Assembly: GCF_022479115.1 (NCBI RefSeq)
Contig: NZ_CP092497.1
Location: 3,782,001-3,846,000 of the forward strand
Direction of reading: 5' to 3'
DNA: 64,000 nucleotides
DNA from: Amycolatopsis sp. EV170708-02-1
Lineage (GTDB): Bacteria > Actinomycetota > Actinomycetes > Mycobacteriales > Pseudonocardiaceae
In this document: one piece after another, positions 15,950 through 24,900 of the stretch
How positions within the stretch are numbered: the stretch's first letter is position 1
How the letters are laid out: the number at the start of each line of letters is the position of its first letter
Translations under genes and position numbers: made by a program
The notes under the pieces: generated by a model
Database searches by the model: none
Seen by the model: only the letters and a program-made list of their open reading frames with translations
What the model was told of the DNA's origin: nothing

Positions 15950-17419
15950 TTACCCGTACTGCTGCGAACAAACCGCGGAGCTCTCCAGGTAGCCCTTCCG
16001 CAGGGCCTCGAGCCGCTCGAAACCGTTGTCCACGCGCTTGCCGTTGACGTCGGCGGAGACCAGGCTCTCCGGGCTCAGCAGATCCGAGATGGCCTCGTCG
16101 AGGTCACCGGCCGAAAGCCGCAGCGTCGCGCCGGGCACGGTGCTGGCCTTCGCCCACGCGCCGACCAGGCAGGCGGTGCGCAGTCCCGCGTTCGCGTTGT
16201 CGATCGACGCGCCGACACCCTTCTGGATGCCCATCGCGTACCGGGACGCGATTTCCGAGAACGCGGCGAAGTCGCCCTTGCCCTCGCTGTGCCCGCTTTC
16301 CCATTCGGCCTGCTGGTCGACCGGCTGGGCGAGCTCGCGCAGCTTGGCCATGTCGATGCTGACGGTGTTGTTCGACGGGCAGTACGACGCGGGCGGGGTG
16401 CTGGGGCCGCCGGGGCAGCTGCCGTTGCCGTCCTCGGTGATCTCCGGGCCGGGGACACCGGCGCCCTCGAAGGCCTTGTCCAGGCTCTTCTTCAGGATCC
16501 CGATGATCTCGGCGTCGAGCTTCTCGTCGCCCTTGCCCTTGTCACCCTTGTCGAACGGGCGCTCGGTGATCCGCGCCTTGATGTTCTCCTCGTTCATCGC
16601 GGCGCATTCCTTCGGGCCCTTCTCGAACCCGACCTGGAACGCGTACGTGCGGTCGAACGCCGTGCCGTGCGCGCCCTGTTTGGTCGCGCTGGTGCCCGCC
16701 TGGTCGCGGATCAGGAACAGCGACGCCATGACCTGGTTGAGGCCTTCGGACGTGGAGACCCGGTAGTACTTGCTCTTGTCCTCGGCGACCCAGCGGAAGT
16801 AGCCGCCGGCGAAGCAGTCGGCCTGCTGTTCCTTGACGATCGACGGGGTGTTCTTCTTGATGCCCGCCTTCTCGGCGAGCCGGTACTGCACGGCGTGCCC
16901 GAGCTCGTGCGACAGCACGACGGCGCCCGCCATCTTCCCGAACCGCTCGCGCAGCATCGGCAGCAGCACGCCGCGGTCCCACGCCACCAGGTCACCCGGC
17001 GGGCAGTAGAACGCGTTGACGAGCTTCTTGACGCTCCCGCATTCGGTCTCTTCGTCGTCGGTCTTCGCGCTGTAGGACAGCAGCGACTTCAGCGGCTCGT
17101 ACGGCTGCCCGAAGTCGCGCGGCATGACCTCGGTCCAGTAGGCCTGCGAGTCGGCGATCGCGGCGATGGCGAGCTGGTCGTCTTCGGAGCCGTCCTCGTT
17201 GCGGACCTGCAGGTCCGGCTTCGGCGCGTTCGGCTTGAGCCCGCTCTCGAAATGCGTGACCGGCAGGCCGGCGATGTCACCGGCTCCCGGCTGGCTGCCC
17301 TGCTGGCCGGTCGAGCTTCCCTTGTCGCTGCACGCGCTCAGCCCGAGGGCCAGCACCGTCGCGACCGCGATCAGAGCCGGGCGGCGAAAGCCCCGCACTC
17401 CCCCTTGGATCATGTTCAC
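15950..17419 (-). CDS. Putative neutral zinc metallopeptidase lipoprotein
   Basis: A 489-residue exported protein. The signal ends in the lipobox LGLSAC, lipid-modified Cys near residue 30, followed by a Ser/Gly-rich linker. The zincin motif SHELGHAVQ (H171 and H175 with E172) is followed by EQQADCFAGGYF about 25 residues later, which supplies the third ligand region. This is the predicted-metalloprotease family of COG2321-like proteins; substrates are unknown. ATG at 17419, with a second ATG two codons later. Divergent from glgP, with 138 bases between. Confidence 0.85.
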   Translation of the reverse strand: MNMIQGGVRGFRRPALIAVATVLALGLSACSDKGSSTGQQGSQPGAGDIAGLPVTHFESGLKPNAPKPDLQVRNEDGSEDDQLAIAAIADSQAYWTEVMPRDFGQPYEPLKSLLSYSAKTDDEETECGSVKKLVNAFYCPPGDLVAWDRGVLLPMLRERFGKMAGAVVLSHELGHAVQYRLAEKAGIKKNTPSIVKEQQADCFAGGYFRWVAEDKSKYYRVSTSEGLNQVMASLFLIRDQAGTSATKQGAHGTAFDRTYAFQVGFEKGPKECAAMNEENIKARITERPFDKGDKGKGDEKLDAEIIGILKKSLDKAFEGAGVPGPEITEDGNGSCPGGPSTPPASYCPSNNTVSIDMAKLRELAQPVDQQAEWESGHSEGKGDFAAFSEIASRYAMGIQKGVGASIDNANAGLRTACLVGAWAKASTVPGATLRLSAGDLDEAISDLLSPESLVSADVNGKRVDNGFERLEALRKGYLESSAVCSQQYG

Positions 17420-17557
17420 TCGCTTGTCGTCAGGGCCCCGACCGGGCCGCGTACTCCGGCAAGCACGGACCCTACCCAGCGCTTATGGCCCGCGTGCAGG
17501 TAATCCCCGAAGTGGGTCTTGAGCGGGGCGGGGGCCCTGCCGATATGGTCGCTCCTC

Positions 17558-20098
17558 ATGAGAGCAGTCCGCCGGTTCACCGTCCGCGCGAGCCTGCCGG
17601 AGTCGCTTTCCGGCCTCGGTGACCTCGCCACGAATCTGCGCTGGACCTGGCATCCGCCCACGCGCGATCTGTTCGCGTCGATGGACGCGGAGCTGTTCGA
17701 CCGCGTTCGCGATCCGCTGCGGATGCTCACCGCCCTGCCGCCCGCCCGGCTCGACGAACTCGCCGTCGACGACGCGTTCCTGGCCCACGCGCGCGAGGCG
17801 GTCGCCGATCTGGACCGCTATCTCGCCGAGCCGCGCTGGTACCAGAAGCAGGACGACCCCGATCTCCCGTCCGCCGTCGCGTACTTCTCGATGGAGTTCG
17901 GCGTCACCGAGGCGCTGCCGAACTACTCCGGCGGCCTCGGCGTGCTCGCCGGCGACCATCTCAAGGCGGCGTCGGACCTCGGCGTGCCGATGGTCGGCGT
18001 CGGGCTGCTCTACCGCGCCGGGTACTTCCGGCAGGCGCTGTCGCTCGACGGCTGGCAGGTCGAGCACTACCCGGTGATCGACCCCAACGCCTTCCCGCTG
18101 GAGCTGCTGACCGACGGCGGCGAACCGGTGCTGGTCGACGTCGCGATGCCCGCCGGGCGCACACTGCACGCGCAGATCTGGAAGGCCCGCGTCGGCCGGA
18201 TCCCGCTGCTGCTGCTGGACACCGACACCGAGGCCAACGACGAAGACCTGCGCGCGGTCACCGACCGGCTGTACGGCGGCGACGCCGACCACCGCATCCG
18301 GCAGGAGATCCTGTCCGGGATCGGCGGCTTCCGCGCGGTGCGGCGCTACTGCGAGCTGACCGGGCATCCGCAGCCGAAGGTGTTCCACACCAACGAAGGC
18401 CACGCCGGATTCCTCGGGCTGGAACGGGCCCGCGAGATCATCCAGGCCGACGGGCTGGCGTTCGACGAGGCGCTTCCCGCCGTCCGCGCGGGCACCGTGT
18501 TCACCACGCACACGCCGGTCAGCGCCGGGATCGACCGGTTCCCCGTCGATCTGGTCCAGCGGTACTTCACCGACGGCAGGCTGGTGCCGGACGTCGATCC
18601 GCGCCGCGTGCTCGCCCTCGGCGCGGAGGACAACCCAGGCCTGTTCAACATGGCGCATATGGGCTTGCGGCTGGCCCAGCGCGCGAACGGCGTCTCGGCG
18701 CTGCACGGCCGCGTCTCGCGGCGGATGTTCTCCCGGCTGTGGCCCGGGTTCGACTTCGACGAGGTGCCCGTCTCCTCGGTCACCAACGGCGTCCACGGGC
18801 CGACCTGGGTGGCGCGCGAGCTGAGCGCGCTGCTCGGACGTAACTACGAGGAGCTGGGCCTCGACGGCGCGCAGGGCAAGCCGCTGCGGGACGGCGTCAC
18901 CGACGAGCAGCTGTGGGCGCTGCGGCGGGAGCTGCGCGAGAAGCTGGTCGCCGAGGTGCGGCGCCGGGTGCGGGCCGCGTGGATGCAGCGTGGCGCGTCC
19001 GCGCTCGAACTCGGGTGGACCGACACGGTCTTCGACCCGGACGTGCTGACCGTCGGCTTCGCGCGCCGCGTGCCGACGTACAAACGGCTCACGCTGATGC
19101 TGCGCGACCCGGAGCGCCTGCGCGCGCTGCTGCTGGACGAGCGGCGCCCGATCCAGCTCGTCGTCGCCGGCAAATCGCATCCGGCCGACGAGGGCGGCAA
19201 GCAGCTGATCCAGCAGATCGTCCGGTTCGTCGACGATCCCGAGGTCCGGCGCCGGATCGTCTTCCTGCCGGACTACGACATGTCCATGGCGCGCTACCTC
19301 TATCGCGGCTGCGACGTCTGGCTGAACACGCCGGTGCGGCAGCTGGAGGCGTGCGGCACCTCGGGGATGAAGTCCGCGCTCAACGGCGGCCTCAACCTGT
19401 CCATCCGCGACGGCTGGTGGGACGAGTGCTACGACGGCAGCAACGGCTGGGCGATCCCGACCGCGGACGGCGTCACCGACCCGCTGCGCCGCGACGAACT
19501 GGAGGCCGCGGCGCTCTACGACCTGCTGGGCCACCAGATCGCGCCGCTGTTCTACGACCGCGGTGCCGACGGCGTGCCCGGTGGCTGGCTGTCGATGGTG
19601 TGGCACACGCTGGAGACCCTCGGGCCGCGTGTGCAGGCTTCGCGGATGGTGCGGGAATACGTCGAATCGGGTTACCTGCCCGCCTCGCGCATGGTCGCGG
19701 AGGCCACCGGCGACGGCTATCGCGGCGCGTTGTCGCTGGCCGACTACCGGACCAAACTGGACGTTTCCTGGCCGCGGGTGCGGATCTTCGACACCGAACT
19801 GCTCGTCGAGGATTCCGCGCCGATGGTCACCGGCACCGAGGTGACCATCCGGGCGAGGATCGACCTCGCCGGTCTCGAACCGTCCGAAGTGGACGTCCAG
19901 GCCGTCGTCGGCAAGGTGGGGGACGGGGACGAATTGAGCGACCCGGTCACAGTCGGCATGTCGGGCGACGGGATCGGCGCGTTCGCGGCGCGGCTGAAAC
20001 TGCCGCATCCGGGCTCGATCGGCTACACCGTCCGCGTGCTGCCGAAGCACCGTCTACTGGCCACACCGGCGGAATTGGCGCGCGTCGTCCACGCTTAG
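17558..20098 (+). CDS. glgP: Alpha-glucan (maltodextrin/glycogen) phosphorylase
   Basis: An 846-residue GT35 enzyme that phosphorolyses alpha-1,4-glucans to glucose-1-phosphate. It carries the actinobacterial GlgP N-terminus (LATNLRWTWHPPTRDLF), SMEFGVTEALPNYSGGLGVLAGDHLKAASDLG, and the catalytic block KVFHTNEGHAGFLGLER. The pyridoxal-phosphate region includes EACGTSGMKSALNGGLNLS. The C-terminal 100 residues form a beta-rich DUF3417-type extension. The start is the ATG at 17558 that begins the conserved N-terminus. Monocistronic in appearance. Confidence 0.93.
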   Translation: MRAVRRFTVRASLPESLSGLGDLATNLRWTWHPPTRDLFASMDAELFDRVRDPLRMLTALPPARLDELAVDDAFLAHAREAVADLDRYLAEPRWYQKQDDPDLPSAVAYFSMEFGVTEALPNYSGGLGVLAGDHLKAASDLGVPMVGVGLLYRAGYFRQALSLDGWQVEHYPVIDPNAFPLELLTDGGEPVLVDVAMPAGRTLHAQIWKARVGRIPLLLLDTDTEANDEDLRAVTDRLYGGDADHRIRQEILSGIGGFRAVRRYCELTGHPQPKVFHTNEGHAGFLGLERAREIIQADGLAFDEALPAVRAGTVFTTHTPVSAGIDRFPVDLVQRYFTDGRLVPDVDPRRVLALGAEDNPGLFNMAHMGLRLAQRANGVSALHGRVSRRMFSRLWPGFDFDEVPVSSVTNGVHGPTWVARELSALLGRNYEELGLDGAQGKPLRDGVTDEQLWALRRELREKLVAEVRRRVRAAWMQRGASALELGWTDTVFDPDVLTVGFARRVPTYKRLTLMLRDPERLRALLLDERRPIQLVVAGKSHPADEGGKQLIQQIVRFVDDPEVRRRIVFLPDYDMSMARYLYRGCDVWLNTPVRQLEACGTSGMKSALNGGLNLSIRDGWWDECYDGSNGWAIPTADGVTDPLRRDELEAAALYDLLGHQIAPLFYDRGADGVPGGWLSMVWHTLETLGPRVQASRMVREYVESGYLPASRMVAEATGDGYRGALSLADYRTKLDVSWPRVRIFDTELLVEDSAPMVTGTEVTIRARIDLAGLEPSEVDVQAVVGKVGDGDELSDPVTVGMSGDGIGAFAARLKLPHPGSIGYTVRVLPKHRLLATPAELARVVHA

Positions 20099-20202
20099 GC
20101 CGGTACCGAACAAAAGAAACCTCCGATTCTCGTTTTCCGCCGAACAATGCGGAATGGCCCGGTGAAATAGACTTTGCCGGGCCGATCGCGAATCGCGGAG
20201 GA

Positions 20203-21024
20203 ATGGTGGCTTCGGCGAAGGAAACGAAAACATCGCGCAGGGCGAAGGACCGGCTTCACCATGTCCACGCCCGCGCCGGGATCCGGCAGGACGGCCTGCG
20301 TCACGCGCTGGGGCCGGAACTGCGGGACATCTGGGGCATCGCCGACGACGCCGAGCCGGGCCGGGTGCGCGAGATCGTCCTTCTGCGGCTGAACCGCGTT
20401 CTCGAGCGGTTCGCCGACCCGCTCATGCCCGAGATCGTCTGGACCGCCTACAACCTCGGCGTCGATCCGGTGACCGGCGGCGCGGGCATGGTCGGCCGGA
20501 TCAGGACCATGGTCGGCCGCGGCCGGGTCGCCGTTTCCGAGCGGACCTGCACCAGGCGGTTCTACGACTTCCTGGGGAGTGTCAAGAACAGCCTGGACGG
20601 TTTCCAGGAGGACCTCACCGGCGAAGATTTCAAGCTCGCTTCGCGGTGGATCACCGAAAACGTGCGTCCCGAGCGGGAGCGAGGTCCGCGCGATCCCGTC
20701 CCCTCGATCATGCGGATGTTCCTCGACGGCACGGTATGCGGTCCGGCGGACGAGGCGGGCGCCCCGATCCCGGCCCGCCTCGGCGCGCACGGCGAGTGGC
20801 TCTGCGTCTTCACCGACGAGCGTCTGCTGGCCGAGTACCGCGCGGTCACCGGCGCGGGCTGGGCCCGGATCCGGCACCGGACCGGCCGCGAGGTCGTGCT
20901 CGCCGCCGCCGGCCGCGACGCGGCGACCGGGGTGCTGGTCAACCCCAGGCCGACGCGAGGCGCCGGGATCCACGCCGCGCTCCCGCTCTCCCCGGATTCG
21001 ATCGCCCGGCTCGTGGTCCGCTAG
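20203..21024 (+). CDS. SseB-like C-terminal protein with helical N-terminal domain
   Basis: A 273-residue protein. Residues 1-165 are mostly helical and charged, with a conserved-looking ELRDIWGIADDAEPGRVREIV block, and were not recognised. Residues 185-270 fit the SseB/T3SS-chaperone-like fold seen in many actinobacterial proteins: ARLGAHGEWLCVFTDERLLAEY, then GREVVLAAAGRDAATGVLVNP and a hydrophobic end. The ATG at 20203 follows GGAGG. The stop overlaps the convergent rhodanese gene by four bases. Partner and role unknown. Confidence 0.6.
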   Translation: MVASAKETKTSRRAKDRLHHVHARAGIRQDGLRHALGPELRDIWGIADDAEPGRVREIVLLRLNRVLERFADPLMPEIVWTAYNLGVDPVTGGAGMVGRIRTMVGRGRVAVSERTCTRRFYDFLGSVKNSLDGFQEDLTGEDFKLASRWITENVRPERERGPRDPVPSIMRMFLDGTVCGPADEAGAPIPARLGAHGEWLCVFTDERLLAEYRAVTGAGWARIRHRTGREVVLAAAGRDAATGVLVNPRPTRGAGIHAALPLSPDSIARLVVR

Positions 21025-21416
21025 GGAACGGCCGGCGTGCCGCCTTCCCGGATCGGGAGGCCGGCCGAACGCCAGGCGCGGAAACCGCCTTCGAGGTCGG
21101 TGGCGCCCGGCAGGCCGAGCCGCTGCAGGTCGGCCGCGGCGAGGCTCGACGAGTAACCCTCGTTGCACACGACGATCACCGTCGAGTCCGGTTCCACCTG
21201 CGGCAGCCGCCACTCGCTGTCCGGCGCGAGCCGCCATTCGAGGTGGATCCGCTCGACGACCACCGAGTCCGGGATCTCGCCCTCTTCGAGCCGGTTGACG
21301 TGCGGGCGGATGTCCACGATCAGGGCGCCGTCGCGCTGCAGCCGCAGCGCCCGCTCGGGCACCGCCCGGTCCAGTCCGGCCCGGGCGGTGGCCAGCAGCG
21401 TGTCGATCGCGCTCAT
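21021..21416 (-). CDS. Rhodanese-like sulfurtransferase domain protein
   Basis: A 131-residue single rhodanese domain. LIVDIRPHVNRLEEGEIPDSVVVERIHLEW is the conserved DxRP...G.I.G region. The active-site loop is CNEGYSSSLAAADLQ, with the catalytic Cys near residue 94. It is coupled to cysteine dioxygenase by ATGA at 21413-21416. The pairing suggests handling of sulfur released during cysteine breakdown (persulfide or thiosulfate sulfur transfer). Its 3' end overlaps the convergent SseB-like gene by four bases. Confidence 0.9.
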   Translation of the reverse strand: MSAIDTLLATARAGLDRAVPERALRLQRDGALIVDIRPHVNRLEEGEIPDSVVVERIHLEWRLAPDSEWRLPQVEPDSTVIVVCNEGYSSSLAAADLQRLGLPGATDLEGGFRAWRSAGLPIREGGTPAVP

Positions 21417-21961
21417 CGGCCCAGTATCGGGGCCAGCGAGGGGATCTCGGCGGGAACGTCGGCGAGCGTGGTGTATTCGCGGGTCGCGACCAGCGGCGGC
21501 GAGTAGGCGTGGACGCTGGCGGCGGGTTCGGTGCCGATACCGGTCACCTGGTGCGCGCGGCCCGCGCCGAAGCCGATGCCCTCGCCCGCGACGTGCGTGC
21601 GGCGCCGGACCGGGCCGCCGGGGTAGCGGTACTCCTCGCCGAGTTCGCCCTGCAGCACGGTGAACGAGCCGGACGCGCCGCCGTGGTCGTGCGGTTTGGT
21701 CAGCTGGCCGGGCAGCCAGGACAGTAGCCAGAGTTCGACGCCGTCGGTCAGCGCGAGGCGCGCCCACCAGCGGTGGTCCGCGTCGAAGCGCAGCAGGCCG
21801 CGCAGGCCCGAGGTCAGTTCGGTGGCGACGGTGGAGGTCAGGTCGGCCAGTTCCCGGGGCGTCCAGAGCAGACGGTCGGGGTGCAGCAGTTCCGGCAGCA
21901 GCGGGTCGACCAGCTGCGGATGGATTTCGAAGTCCTGGCGCGGGGTGATGGACGTGGTCAC
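21413..21961 (-). CDS. Cysteine dioxygenase type I
   Basis: A 182-residue cupin that oxidises cysteine to cysteine sulfinate with a non-haem iron. The metal-binding cupin motif HDHGGASGSFTVLQGELGEEYRY supplies two His ligands and the second motif HQVTGIGTEPAASVHAYSPP the third. The GTG at 21961 lies seven bases after GAGGAG. An 85-base spacer with a hairpin separates it from a cysteine-codon leader peptide, which suggests translation-dependent control by cysteine. Its downstream partner is rhodanese. Confidence 0.92.
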   Translation of the reverse strand: MTTSITPRQDFEIHPQLVDPLLPELLHPDRLLWTPRELADLTSTVATELTSGLRGLLRFDADHRWWARLALTDGVELWLLSWLPGQLTKPHDHGGASGSFTVLQGELGEEYRYPGGPVRRRTHVAGEGIGFGAGRAHQVTGIGTEPAASVHAYSPPLVATREYTTLADVPAEIPSLAPILGR

Positions 21962-22011
21962 GGTGAGGCTCCTCGTGGAGGTTCGCGGGCTCGGAAGCAG
22001 GGCCGAACGCG

Positions 22012-22061
22012 GCGCGACACGGGGGTGCCGTCGGAAGAGTGAGGACTCAGCCGTGTCGCGC
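22012..22061 (-). promoter_or_regulatory. Candidate attenuator hairpin between Cys leader and cysteine dioxygenase
   Basis: An 11-bp perfect inverted repeat (22012-22022 with 22051-22061) separated by 28 bases. In the minus-strand transcript the first arm is formed by the last codons of the leader peptide (Ala-Arg-His-Gly) and the second lies in the spacer before the dioxygenase. A ribosome finishing the leader would cover the first arm; one stalled at the Cys codons would leave it nearer to free. Confidence 0.55.
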
Positions 22062-22163
22062 GGTGGTACACCCGCACGAGGCGACGAGGAGCAGGTCGAT
22101 GGCCCGGCGGCGCCAGAAAGAGCCCCCGATGACGGGGAAGGCGGCGGCCACGGACCTGATCAC
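22047..22163 (-). CDS. Cysteine-codon leader peptide upstream of cysteine dioxygenase
   Basis: A 38-residue small gene with GTG start at 22163 that ends in IDLLLVASCGCTTARHG, with RRR just before. The (R/H)xxDLLxVxS-C ending is the hallmark of the short putative leader peptides found before sulfur-metabolism genes in Streptomyces and relatives; mycobacterial cysteine-attenuation leaders work on the same principle. Two Cys codons stand eight and six codons before the stop. The stop is 85 bases upstream of the dioxygenase. No other function is likely for a product this small. Confidence 0.7.
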   Translation of the reverse strand: MIRSVAAAFPVIGGSFWRRRAIDLLLVASCGCTTARHG

Positions 22164-22284
22164 GTGCTCGATGCTGCCACAGCGGCCGCGTCCGGGTCGC
22201 TTCGTCCCACTCCCTGGACCAGCCGCTTTCCACCGACCGGCGGCCCGGTGCACACACGCGCGCGAGTGCGGACACAATGGGCGC

Positions 22285-23097
22285 GTGAGCGAGCCGATCC
22301 AGCCCAGCGAACTTGACGACCTCGTGGTGAGGATGACCGGTGTCGGGGTCCGCCGAACAGGCAACGACCTCCTCGCCGACCTCGATTGGACCGTGGAACT
22401 GGACGAGCGCTGGGTGGTGCTCGGCCCGAACGGCGCGGGCAAGACCACCCTGCTCCGGCTGGCCGCGGCTGAACTCCACCCGACCTCGGGAACGGTCGAC
22501 CTGCTCGGCGACCGGATCGGCAAGGTCAACATCTTCGAGCTGCGCCCGCGGATCGGGTTCACCTCGGCCGCGATCGCCCAGCGTGTGCCGGGTGAGGAGC
22601 GCGTCGTCGACGTGGTGGTGAGCGCCGGGTACGCCGTCGTCGGCCGCTGGCGTGAGGAATACGACAGCCTCGACACCGACCGCGCCATGGAGCTCCTGGG
22701 CGCGCTCGGCATCGCGCACCTGGCCGAGCGCACCTTCGGCACGCTGTCGGAGGGCGAGCGCAAGCGGACCCTGATCGCGCGTTCGCTGATGACCGACCCG
22801 GAGATGCTGCTGCTCGACGAGCCCGCCGCGGGGCTCGACCTCGGCGGCCGCGAGGACCTCGTCGCCAGGCTTTCGGAGCTGGCCCTCGACCCCGAGGCGC
22901 CCGCCATGGTGCTCGTCACCCATCACGTGGAAGAAATCCCGCCGGGATTCACCCACGCGCTGCTGCTGCGCGACGGGCGCGCGGTCGCGTCCGGGCTCGT
23001 GGACGACGTCGTGACCAGCGACAACCTGTCCAAGACATTCGATCAGGACCTGCTGCTCGAACGGTCCGGTGATCGCTTCTTCGCCCGTCGCCGCTGA
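22285..23097 (+). CDS. ABC transporter ATP-binding protein
   Basis: A 270-residue stand-alone ATPase: Walker A GPNGAGKTT near residue 52, signature LSEGERKRTLIARSL, Walker B LLLDEPAAGLDLGG and the switch His in VTHHVEEIP. The whole resembles the ModF/YlmA-like ATPases encoded without an adjacent permease in many actinomycetes. The GTG at 22285 begins the conserved part. It is divergent from the cysteine-dioxygenase leader; the 121 bases between must hold both promoters. Transport or non-transport role is open. Confidence 0.85.
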   Translation: MSEPIQPSELDDLVVRMTGVGVRRTGNDLLADLDWTVELDERWVVLGPNGAGKTTLLRLAAAELHPTSGTVDLLGDRIGKVNIFELRPRIGFTSAAIAQRVPGEERVVDVVVSAGYAVVGRWREEYDSLDTDRAMELLGALGIAHLAERTFGTLSEGERKRTLIARSLMTDPEMLLLDEPAAGLDLGGREDLVARLSELALDPEAPAMVLVTHHVEEIPPGFTHALLLRDGRAVASGLVDDVVTSDNLSKTFDQDLLLERSGDRFFARRR

Positions 23098-23152
23098 CGG
23101 GTCGTACTGACCGGTAGCCTGCAATCTGTCTTGGACGGTTAAGGAGGACGGC

Positions 23153-23932
23153 GTGGGAGAGTTCGTAAGTCTCGAGGTCGAAGGCGGGGTCGGCACGATC
23201 CGGCTGGACCGCCCGCCGGTCAACGCGCTGAACAACCAGGTGCAGGCCGAGCTGGCCGAGGCGGCCCGTGAGGCCTCCGAGCGCGACGACGTGCGCGCCG
23301 TGATCCTCTACGGCGGCGAGAAGACCTTCGCGGGTGGCGCGGACATCAAGGAGATGGCCGAGCGCACGTACCCCGAAATCGCGAAGTTCGGCGCCGCGCT
23401 GACGGCGTCGCTGGCCACCATCGCGAACATCCCGAAGCCGGTCGTCGCGGCCATCACCGGCTACGCGCTGGGCGGCGGCCTCGAACTCGCGCTGACCGCC
23501 GACCGCCGGATCGCCGGCGACAACGTCAAGGTCGGGCAGCCGGAGATCCAGCTCGGCGTCATCCCGGGCGCCGGTGGCACGCAGCGCCTCGCCCGGCTCA
23601 TCGGCCCGAGCAAGACCAAGGACCTCGTGTTCACCGGCCGGTTCGTGAAGGCCGAAGAGGCCCTCGCGCTGGGCATCCTCGACGAGGTCGTGGCACCGGA
23701 CGACGTCTACGCCGCCGCGCACAAGTGGGCCTCGCAGTTCGCCAACGGCCCGGCTGTCGCGCTTCGCGCCGCGAAGGCCGCCATCGACGGCGGTCTCGAC
23801 ACCGACCTCGCGAGCGGGCTCAAGCTCGAATCCCACCTCTTCGCCGCGCTCTGGGCGACCGAGGACCAGCGCAACGGCATGAAGTCGTTCATCGAAAACG
23901 GCCCTGGCAAGGCCACCTTCGAGGGGAAGTAA
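23153..23932 (+). CDS. Enoyl-CoA hydratase/isomerase family protein
   Basis: A 259-residue crotonase-fold enzyme that hydrates trans-2-enoyl-CoA in beta-oxidation. Evidence is the oxyanion-hole motifs KTFAGGADIKEM and ITGYALGGGLELALTADRRIA and the catalytic-glutamate segments VGQPEIQLGVIPGAGGTQRL. The GTG at 23153 follows AAGGAGGA at optimal distance. It is followed after five bases by a methyltransferase gene in the same direction, so they form an operon with the THUMP-like gene. Confidence 0.92.
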   Translation: MGEFVSLEVEGGVGTIRLDRPPVNALNNQVQAELAEAAREASERDDVRAVILYGGEKTFAGGADIKEMAERTYPEIAKFGAALTASLATIANIPKPVVAAITGYALGGGLELALTADRRIAGDNVKVGQPEIQLGVIPGAGGTQRLARLIGPSKTKDLVFTGRFVKAEEALALGILDEVVAPDDVYAAAHKWASQFANGPAVALRAAKAAIDGGLDTDLASGLKLESHLFAALWATEDQRNGMKSFIENGPGKATFEGK

Positions 23933-23937
23933 GCGCG

Positions 23938-24900
23938 ATGACCCAGGTGAACGACCCGGCGCCGAATCCGCACGCCACCGCCGAAGAGGTCAAGGCCGCC
24001 TTCGACGACCCCAAGCTCGCCAACGTGCTCTACCACGACTGGGAAGCCGGGACGTACGACGAGAAGTGGTCCATCTCCTACGACGAGCGCTGCATCTCCT
24101 ACGCGACGGACGTGTTCAACGCCGTCGCCGGTGAAGACGGCCAGCCGTACCCGACCGCGATGGAACTGGGCAGCGGCACCGGTTTCTTCCTGCTGAACCT
24201 GATGCAGGGCGGGGTGATCAAGAAGGGTTCGGTCACCGACCTCTCGCCGGGCATGGTGCAGGTCGCGCTGCGCAACGCCGAGAACCTCGGCCTCGACGTC
24301 GACGGCCGGGTCGCCGACGCGGAACGGATCCCGTACGAGGACAACAGCTTCGACCTCGTCGTCGGGCACGCGGTGCTGCACCACATCCCGGACGTCCGCG
24401 CGGCGTTCGCCGAGGTGCTGCGGGTGCTGAAGCCGGGCGGCCGGTTCGTCTTCGCGGGCGAGCCGACGAAGGTCGGCGACTTCTACGCGCGCAAGCTCGG
24501 CCAGATCACGTGGTACCTCACCACCAACCTGACGAAGATCCCGGCGCTGAACGGCTGGCGTCGCCCGCAGGAGGAACTCGACGAGTCCTCCCGCGCGGCC
24601 GCGCTGGAAGCCGTGGTCGACATCCACACCTTCGACCCGTCCGACCTCGAGTCGATGGCCCGCGGCGCGGGCGCGCAGGACGTCCGCGCGGTCACCGAGG
24701 AGTTCGCCGCGGCGCTGGCGGGCTGGCCGATCCGGACCTTCGAAGCCGCCGTGCCGCAGGAGAAGCTGACCCTGCGCTGGCGTCTGTTCGCGTACCGGTT
24801 GTGGCTGCGGCTGTCCGCTTTGGACAAGAAGCTGCTCGCCAAGGTGCTGCCGCGCGAGCTGTTCTACAACGTGATGATCACCGGTACCAAGCGTCCCTAG
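23938..24900 (+). CDS. Class I SAM-dependent methyltransferase
   Basis: A 320-residue protein with motif I AMELGSGTGFFLLNL near residue 80, motif II after it, and FDLVVGHAVLHHIPDVRAAF, then LRVLKPGGRFVFAGEP, a standard Methyltransf_11 core. The C-terminal 120 residues are helical and specific to this group. The substrate is not evident. It begins five bases after the enoyl-CoA hydratase and its TAG directly abuts the GTG of the THUMP-like gene. A lipid or quinone-like substrate is possible given the neighbour, but that is only inference. Confidence 0.85.
   Translation: MTQVNDPAPNPHATAEEVKAAFDDPKLANVLYHDWEAGTYDEKWSISYDERCISYATDVFNAVAGEDGQPYPTAMELGSGTGFFLLNLMQGGVIKKGSVTDLSPGMVQVALRNAENLGLDVDGRVADAERIPYEDNSFDLVVGHAVLHHIPDVRAAFAEVLRVLKPGGRFVFAGEPTKVGDFYARKLGQITWYLTTNLTKIPALNGWRRPQEELDESSRAAALEAVVDIHTFDPSDLESMARGAGAQDVRAVTEEFAAALAGWPIRTFEAAVPQEKLTLRWRLFAYRLWLRLSALDKKLLAKVLPRELFYNVMITGTKRP

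Noticed and set aside
17483..20050. 855-codon minus-strand frame across glgP
   Set aside because: Composition is His/Arg/Val-rich without domains; glgP on the plus strand has clear catalytic motifs.
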